Of a DNA stretch of 10,785 nucleotides, positions 6,543-10,785 are shown in pieces. Source of the DNA: Bacillota bacterium (GTDB taxonomy: Bacteria; Bacillota; Clostridia; Peptostreptococcales; Anaerovoracaceae). The DNA lies in NCBI GenBank assembly GCA_017619905.1, contig JAFZRK010000090.1, positions 1 to 10,785 on the forward strand, written 5' to 3'. The notes under the pieces are model-generated. The model saw nothing but the letters and a program-made list of their open reading frames with translations. It was not told the DNA's origin and did not search any database. The position numbers and the translations under genes were made by a program. Position 1 is the stretch's first letter, and the number at the start of each line of letters is the position of its first letter.

Positions 6543-8388
6543 GGTCCAGCAGAAGCTCGACAAACTGCTGATGACCGTAGAAAAGCCGGCCTCCTACATA
6601 GGAGGCGAGCCGAACATCATCCTCAAGGAGGACGGCACTTTTGACGTGCGCTTCGCCATGTGCTTCCCCGACACCTACGAGATAGGGATGTCCTGGAACG
6701 GCCTGTCGATCCTCTACAACATACTCAACAAGACAGATCATTGCTACATGGAGCGCGTTTTCGCGCCCAAGCCAGACATGCAGTCCGCCATGAAAAAGTG
6801 CGGGCTTTCTTTGTATACTCTGGAAACGAAGACCCCCGTCAGAGACGCGGACATCGTCGGTTTCACGCTCCAGTACGAGATGTCCTACACGAACATCCTC
6901 AGCATGATGGACCTTGCCGGAATACCTTTCCGTTCATCCGACAGGTCCGAAGACGATCCGTTGGTCGTTGCCGGAGGTCCATGCGCGTTCAACGCCGAGC
7001 CGCTCGCCGACTTCTTCGACGCGGTGCTCGTGGGAGACGGAGAAGATCTGCTGCCGGAGTTCTGCCGCATTTACGCGGAGTGCAGGAAAGCAGGCATTTC
7101 CAAAAGAGATTCTCTCCTAAAACTACAAAAACTTCAGGGCGTCTATGTTCCGTCATTCTACGAGCCGGTATACGAAAACGGTCTGTTTGTCCGCATGGAT
7201 AAACTGGAGCAGTCCGCCCCGGACAGAGTCCTGCGTGCTTTTGTTAACGATCTTGACAAGATAGATTATCCTGAATGCCCGATCAACCCTTTGACTGAAG
7301 CAGTTCAGGAGCGCGCCGTCTGCGAACTGTTCCGCGGATGCACAAGGGGCTGCCGCTTCTGCCAGGCCGGAATGATCTACAGACCGGTCAGGGAAAGAAG
7401 CTGGAAAAAGAACTATCAGTACGGAGTAAAACAGCTGGAAAACAGCGGCTACAGCGAGATCTCGCTGCTTTCGCTCTCAACGTCCGACTACACGCAGTTC
7501 GAACCGCTGATGCTGGACCTCATCGACTACTGCAAGGCCGGTAAGGTGTCCATATCTCTTCCGTCGCTCCGGCTCGACAATTTCAGTTTCCGAATCCTGG
7601 ATGAGATCCAGGGCTTAAGAAAGACGGGGCTGACCTTCGCGCCGGAGGCGGGCACTCAGCGTCTACGCGATGTCATAAACAAGAACATAACAGAAGCAGA
7701 TATACTCGGAGCGATAGACAAGGCGACTGACCTGGGATGGAGCTCCGTCAAATTGTATTTCATGATAGGTCTGCCTTCCGAGACCGACGAGGACCTGGAA
7801 GGAATAGCCGACATCGCTCAGAAGATAATGGATCTTGCAAGATCCAAAAACAACGGAATGCGCGGGCGTTTCAACGTGTCCGTAAGCGTAGCGAACTTCG
7901 TTCCCAAGCCGTTCACGCCTTTCCAGTGGGTAGCTCAGGACACGCCGGTAGAATTCGCCAGGAAGCACGATCTTCTTATGGCGCGCATCAGAAAGATAAA
8001 GGGTGTTACGCTGCATTCTCACGAGAGCTTCGTGAGCACGCTGGAAGCAGTCCTTGCCAGAGGCGGCAGAGAACTGAGCCAAGTGATCGAAAGGGCGTGG
8101 GAGCTAGGAGCCGCTTTCGACTCCTGGACAGAGCACTTTAAGGAAGACGCCTGGCGGACAGCGCTGAGCGAAAACGGCATAGACGGCAGCCATTACACTC
8201 TTAAGGGCCTTCCGACCGACGCTCCGCTTCCGTGGGGCATCATCGACTGCGGCGTCAGCGACCGGTTCCTTCTTGACGAATACCGCAAGGCGCTCAGCGA
8301 AGAGACCACGCCCGACTGCAGGCATGCCTGCAACGGCTGCGGAATCAATAAATACACAGAATGCAGATGCGGAGGTATACTCAAATGA
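6523..8388 (+). CDS. TIGR03960-like radical SAM protein of unknown function
   Basis: A protein of about 621 residues with a B12-binding-like N-terminal region (about 40-200, including GFTLQYEMSYTNIL and VAGGPCAFNAEPL) and a radical SAM core. The cluster motif C-x3-C-x2-C is C273, C277 and C280 in RGCTRGCRFCQAG. A second C-x3-C-x2-C lies at the very end (C599, C603, C606), followed by C614-x-C616. The pattern matches the uncharacterised family TIGR03960, whose partner (TIGR03936/DUF2344) is encoded next here with an ATGA overlap. No substrate is established. The start is taken as TTG 6523, since the family begins shortly before VEKPASYIG; it overlaps obgE by 20 bases and lacks a good ribosome binding site. 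The first ATG is at 6571. Expression may depend on coupling to obgE. Confidence 0.85.
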   Translation: MSITRNEVQQKLDKLLMTVEKPASYIGGEPNIILKEDGTFDVRFAMCFPDTYEIGMSWNGLSILYNILNKTDHCYMERVFAPKPDMQSAMKKCGLSLYTLETKTPVRDADIVGFTLQYEMSYTNILSMMDLAGIPFRSSDRSEDDPLVVAGGPCAFNAEPLADFFDAVLVGDGEDLLPEFCRIYAECRKAGISKRDSLLKLQKLQGVYVPSFYEPVYENGLFVRMDKLEQSAPDRVLRAFVNDLDKIDYPECPINPLTEAVQERAVCELFRGCTRGCRFCQAGMIYRPVRERSWKKNYQYGVKQLENSGYSEISLLSLSTSDYTQFEPLMLDLIDYCKAGKVSISLPSLRLDNFSFRILDEIQGLRKTGLTFAPEAGTQRLRDVINKNITEADILGAIDKATDLGWSSVKLYFMIGLPSETDEDLEGIADIAQKIMDLARSKNNGMRGRFNVSVSVANFVPKPFTPFQWVAQDTPVEFARKHDLLMARIRKIKGVTLHSHESFVSTLEAVLARGGRELSQVIERAWELGAAFDSWTEHFKEDAWRTALSENGIDGSHYTLKGLPTDAPLPWGIIDCGVSDRFLLDEYRKALSEETTPDCRHACNGCGINKYTECRCGGILK

Positions 8389-9083
8389 ACAGATACGTCC
8401 TCCGTTTCTATAAGAAAGGCAATATCAGGTTTTTGTCCCATCTGGATCTGGTGCGGCTCTTCAAGCGCGCAGTAAGAAAGGGGAGGATAGACGTCGGATT
8501 CTCCAACGGCTACAACCCTCACGAACTGGTGAACATCGTGCAGCCGCTTTCTCTGGGCTACGAGACAGACTGCGATTATTTCGAGATCGACACCATGTCC
8601 GAGCACGACCCCGCGGAGCTGATGGAAGCCCTTAACGAAGCCCTTCCGGAAGGCCTCGGATTCTTCGATTGCAGGCAGGCAGAGCGCACGCCGGAGTATT
8701 TATCGAACAAGACCGCTTACGCGCTCTACGAGGCGGTTTTCGGCCTTAAAAGCGATGCTGAGATGCCTTGCGCGGATGCATTCCTCGCTCAGGACATCAT
8801 AACCATCACGAAGAAGGACAAGAAGACTAAAAATGATGTAGAAAAGGATGTTAAGTCCTTCATTAAAGAACTGGTCATCTTCCGGAATCCTGACGGCACA
8901 GCGGCAGCAAGGATGATGCTGAGATGTGCCAGCAACGAAACATTAAACCCCGGAAAGCTTTTACAAAGCTTGTTTAAGTTTTATAATATAGATACGGATG
9001 TTGCTGAATGCCGTATCACACGGAAGGACATATATGCGGAAAGGCCGGACGGAGAACTCGTTCCGCTGTTCCGGACCTACTGA
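8385..9083 (+). CDS. TIGR03936/DUF2344-like radical SAM-linked protein
   Basis: A 232-residue protein of the family that accompanies, or is fused to, TIGR03960 radical SAM proteins; its role is unknown. The N-terminus YVLRFYKKGNIRFLSHLDL, then FSNGYNPHELVNIVQPLSLG, and an ending in KDIYAERPDGELVPLF fit this family. It has no C-x3-C-x2-C of its own, so it is probably a substrate-binding or accessory partner for the upstream enzyme. I chose ATG 8385 because GGAGGT (8371-8376) lies 8 bases before it and the family sequence begins there; an earlier in-frame ATG at 8361 would add residues with no support. The start overlaps the previous stop, so the two are co-translated. A promoter-like sequence lies near its 3' end. 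Confidence 0.85.
   Translation: MNRYVLRFYKKGNIRFLSHLDLVRLFKRAVRKGRIDVGFSNGYNPHELVNIVQPLSLGYETDCDYFEIDTMSEHDPAELMEALNEALPEGLGFFDCRQAERTPEYLSNKTAYALYEAVFGLKSDAEMPCADAFLAQDIITITKKDKKTKNDVEKDVKSFIKELVIFRNPDGTAAARMMLRCASNETLNPGKLLQSLFKFYNIDTDVAECRITRKDIYAERPDGELVPLFRTY
8960..8987 (+). promoter_or_regulatory. Possible internal promoter for the YibE/F gene
   Basis: TTTACA (8960-8965, 5 of 6) is followed by 16 bases and a perfect TATAAT (8982-8987), inside the 3' third of the preceding gene. The local sequence is clearly more AT-rich than its surroundings. A start near 8994 would leave a leader of about 100 bases before the YibE/F ATG at 9092. AT-rich codons could produce such a match by chance. Confidence 0.4.
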
Positions 9084-9091
9084 GGACAAAA

Positions 9092-10261
9092 ATGAGAGCG
9101 CAAAAGAAATCAGATAAAAAAGTCATAGTCTGGGCGGTAACGGTGCTTCTGTCTGCCGTGCTTCTCTTTGCCGGGAACCGCATCGTTTCCTCGCATCTGA
9201 ACATCATGGGAGATCCCGATACTGCCGCGAAGGCAAAGGTCACCGAGCTCGGGGAGTTCATCGAAGAGACGACCGACGGCATAAACTTTACAGCCAGAAC
9301 TCAGTATTTCTACGCTAAGATACTTTCCGGTCCGCTAAAAGGAAAGACCGTAGAAGCCACACAGCAGATAGACTCGTACACCGATACCGGCGAACGTTTC
9401 GTGAAGAAAGGGGACAAGGTAGTGCTGTACAATTACGGCGCTGTCTACGGAACCGAAGAGCTGTGGGTGTTCGGGAATTACGCCAGGTTCGGATACATAG
9501 CCGTCCTGGGAATACTGTTCCTTGCTCTCCTTCTTGTATTCGGACGAGGAAAAGGGCTCAACACCATCATCTCGCTGGCTTACACCTGTCTGGCTGTCTT
9601 CTGCGTGTTCGTGCCCGGAGTGCTGGCCGGATATAACATTTATCTTCTGACCATCCTGATCTGCATCTTTACGATAGTCATGACACTGATCCTCACCAAC
9701 GGAACTACCGCCAAATCCGCGGCAACGATGCTTGGTTGCGGCGCGGGCGTCCTTGCTGCCGGAGTCCTGTCGTTCCTCCTTGACCGGATCATGCATCTAA
9801 CCGGGTTCATTGACGAGCATTCAGTCTATCTCCAGGTGCTGGGTGAGAGCAGCAATCCCATAAACCTGAGGGCTCTTATCTTTGCGATGATAACGATTGG
9901 CGCCATGGGTGCCGTAATGGACGTGGCTATGGATATCGCGTCGTCGCTGTACGAAGTAAAGCGGCACGCGCCTTCGATCTCCGACAAGGAACTCTTCAAA
10001 AGCGGCATGAACATAGGCCGCGACGTGATGGGCACAATGGCGAATACGCTGGTGCTTGCGTATATCGGCAGTTCGCTGTGCACCATTCTTCTGAAGATAA
10101 CATACGCGAATTCCATGCTGGAGCTGCTGAACACGGAGAGCATGATCGTAGAGCTCCTAAACGCGGTGCTAGGAAGCATGGCGATACTGCTTACCATTCC
10201 TCTTACGGCGCTGGTATGCATTGCGCTCTACCGCGGCAGACATTCCGGACACGCGCGCTGA
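9092..10261 (+). CDS. YibE/F family multi-pass membrane protein
   Basis: A 389-residue membrane protein. One N-terminal membrane segment (about 10-28) is followed by an outside domain of roughly 100 residues and then about seven hydrophobic segments (about 133-151, 157-175, 180-201, 209-229 and three more from about 255 to the end). The block GAMGAVMDVAMDIASSLYEV and the later IGRDVMGTMANTLVLAYIG are signatures of the YibE/F family (Pfam YibE_F). In Lactococcus, YibE and YibF are named as separate proteins; here one chain seems to carry both parts. The function is not established. The start is ATG 9092, with GAGGA (9082-9086) 5 bases before it; an in-frame ATG at 9008 lies inside the preceding gene and would put polar residues before the membrane segment. 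The gap from the previous stop is 8 bases. Confidence 0.85.
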   Translation: MRAQKKSDKKVIVWAVTVLLSAVLLFAGNRIVSSHLNIMGDPDTAAKAKVTELGEFIEETTDGINFTARTQYFYAKILSGPLKGKTVEATQQIDSYTDTGERFVKKGDKVVLYNYGAVYGTEELWVFGNYARFGYIAVLGILFLALLLVFGRGKGLNTIISLAYTCLAVFCVFVPGVLAGYNIYLLTILICIFTIVMTLILTNGTTAKSAATMLGCGAGVLAAGVLSFLLDRIMHLTGFIDEHSVYLQVLGESSNPINLRALIFAMITIGAMGAVMDVAMDIASSLYEVKRHAPSISDKELFKSGMNIGRDVMGTMANTLVLAYIGSSLCTILLKITYANSMLELLNTESMIVELLNAVLGSMAILLTIPLTALVCIALYRGRHSGHAR

Positions 10262-10328
10262 TACGGACTATTATGACAGAGGCCGGTCCGACGCTTAAGA
10301 TCTGTACCGTTTTTACCAATTTCATGCG

Positions 10329-10357
10329 TTGACTGCATGTTCCGCTGATGATATTAT
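10329..10357 (+). promoter_or_regulatory. Extended -10 promoter of the comEA-like gene
   Basis: TTGACT (10329-10334, 5 of 6) is followed by exactly 17 bases and TATTAT (10352-10357, 5 of 6), with TGA directly before it as an extended -10. Transcription would start near 10364. This is one of the best promoter matches in the window and separates comEA from the yibE/F transcript. No clear terminator lies between the two genes. Confidence 0.7.
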
Positions 10358-10371
10358 CCCCGCAAGGGGAT
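10356..10371 (+). repeat. 6-bp inverted repeat over the comEA -10/start region
   Basis: ATCCCC (10356-10361) and GGGGAT (10366-10371) flank GCAA. As RNA this would be a hairpin with a GNRA tetraloop, hiding the Shine-Dalgarno-like AAGGGGA (10364-10370). With a start near 10364 the left arm would not be in the transcript, so as DNA it could instead be an operator overlapping the end of the -10 element. Confidence 0.5.
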
Positions 10372-10393
10372 GCTTCATGGCGCGCTATGAAGC
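10372..10393 (+). promoter_or_regulatory. Stem-loop enclosing the comEA start codon
   Basis: GCTTCATGG (10372-10380) can pair with CTATGAAGC (10385-10393): seven perfect base pairs, one G-U and one G-C, around a CGCG loop. The comEA ATG (10387-10389) and an upstream ATG (10377-10379) are both inside the stem. It follows directly on the 10356-10371 repeat. Translational control is inferred from this placement. Confidence 0.5.
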
Positions 10394-10785
10394 TTAAATA
10401 TATCAAAACTTTAATATTTCTAATGATTTTCGTTGTTTTTGCGGGCTGTTGTATATATAATTATATGAAACGGCCTGTTGAAGCTCCGGAGATCATTAAG
10501 TTTTTTGACGGCAATGCCGTTACTCTTTCAGATGCATCCGCGCAGACCGAAGGTCAGGAAGCTTCCATCAGTCAGTCGGATAAGACAGAAGCCACGGAAG
10601 AGCCGGTCGCTCCGGGACTCATAAACATCAACACCGCGGACCGCAAGGAACTGGAAACGCTTCCGGGCATAGGACCTGTAAAAGCAAAAGCGATAATAGA
10701 TTACCGCAGCAGGTACAACGGCTTCGTGGCGATAGAAGAGATCATGGAAGTCAAGGGCATAGGACCCGTTACATACGAAAAGATA
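10387..10785 (+). CDS. comEA: ComEA-like helix-hairpin-helix DNA-binding protein (partial, cut at right edge)
   Basis: The frame runs off the window after 133 residues with no stop. It encodes a basic N-terminus and a hydrophobic segment (about 8-18) ending FAGCC, then a polar Ser/Thr/Glu/Gln-rich linker (about 28-77), then two helix-hairpin-helix units: LINTA-type entry at 78-84, LPGIGPVKAKAIIDYR, and VKGIGPVTYEKI at the edge. ComEA binds incoming double-stranded DNA at the cell surface during transformation. The SLBB-like domain seen in Bacillus ComEA is not evident. FAGC could be an atypical lipoprotein box, or the segment may be a plain membrane anchor. The start ATG 10387 is the first in frame after the predicted transcription start; its nearest Shine-Dalgarno-like sequence is 16 bases away. 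A secreted HHH protein of another role is possible. Confidence 0.8.
   Translation, partial: MKLKYIKTLIFLMIFVVFAGCCIYNYMKRPVEAPEIIKFFDGNAVTLSDASAQTEGQEASISQSDKTEATEEPVAPGLININTADRKELETLPGIGPVKAKAIIDYRSRYNGFVAIEEIMEVKGIGPVTYEKI

Noticed and set aside
5250..6563. Long open frame of 437 codons on the minus strand opposite obgE
   Set aside because: It mirrors obgE almost end to end, shows no recognisable domain, and is a known by-product of codon bias in a GC-balanced gene; obgE itself has all GTPase motifs.
8945..8975. AAGCTT occurring twice in the DUF2344 gene as a repeat element
   Set aside because: A 6-base palindromic word twice in AT-rich coding sequence is expected by chance.
10264..10290. 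CGGAC/GTCCG stem after yibE/F as a terminator
   Set aside because: Five base pairs, a long loop and no following T-run.
10273..10332. Nineteen-codon frame between yibE/F and comEA
   Set aside because: No ribosome binding site and no resemblance to a known peptide; its stop lies inside the comEA -35 element.
10348..10386. Earlier in-frame ATG 10348 for the comEA-like gene
   Set aside because: It lies within the promoter, upstream of the predicted start point, and would place a polar stretch before the signal-like N-terminus; no ribosome binding site.

Overview
The window looks like core chromosome of a Gram-positive anaerobe of the Clostridia. By eye, base composition is near half GC. The support is gene content and order: an FtsK/SpoIIIE-like tail, rimO, pgsA, cinA and recA in a row, a GAAC-N4-GTTC (Firmicutes-type) SOS box before recA, and a Firmicutes-style structured leader before rplU. 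I cannot name the genus. All genes are on the + strand and packed tightly, and I see no mobile element, CRISPR array, tRNA or rRNA.

Region 1 (1-3182) is one probable operon read from outside the window: the end of an FtsK/SpoIIIE-type translocase, rimO (ribosomal protein S12 methylthiotransferase), pgsA (phosphatidylglycerophosphate synthase) and cinA. Starts and stops overlap or nearly touch. Region 2 (3171-4370) is recA, with a good sigma-A promoter carrying a LexA box at its start point and a possible second, LexA-free promoter inside the end of cinA. RecA begins at 3288, not at the upstream in-frame ATG.

Region 3 (4386-5205) is rplU-rpmA, with its own promoter, an approximately 84-nt structured leader and a strong intrinsic terminator. 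The usual Firmicutes gene between them (prp/ysxB, the L27-processing protease) is absent, and L27 lacks the N-terminal extension that Prp removes. Region 4 (5206-9083) is obgE followed by an overlapping pair of uncharacterised radical-SAM-associated genes (TIGR03960-like and TIGR03936/DUF2344-like). Short, mutually exclusive stem-loops precede obgE.

Region 5 (about 8960-10261) is a YibE/F-family multi-pass membrane protein, possibly with a promoter inside the preceding gene. Region 6 (10329-10785, cut by the window edge) is a ComEA-like helix-hairpin-helix protein with a near-consensus extended -10 promoter and two adjacent inverted repeats at the promoter and start codon.

The themes are ribosome maturation (RimO, L21, L27, Obg and perhaps the radical SAM pair) and DNA uptake/repair (CinA, RecA, ComEA). 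I found no clear new defence or mobile system. The least understood items are the radical SAM pair, the YibE/F protein and the regulatory structures before obgE and comEA.
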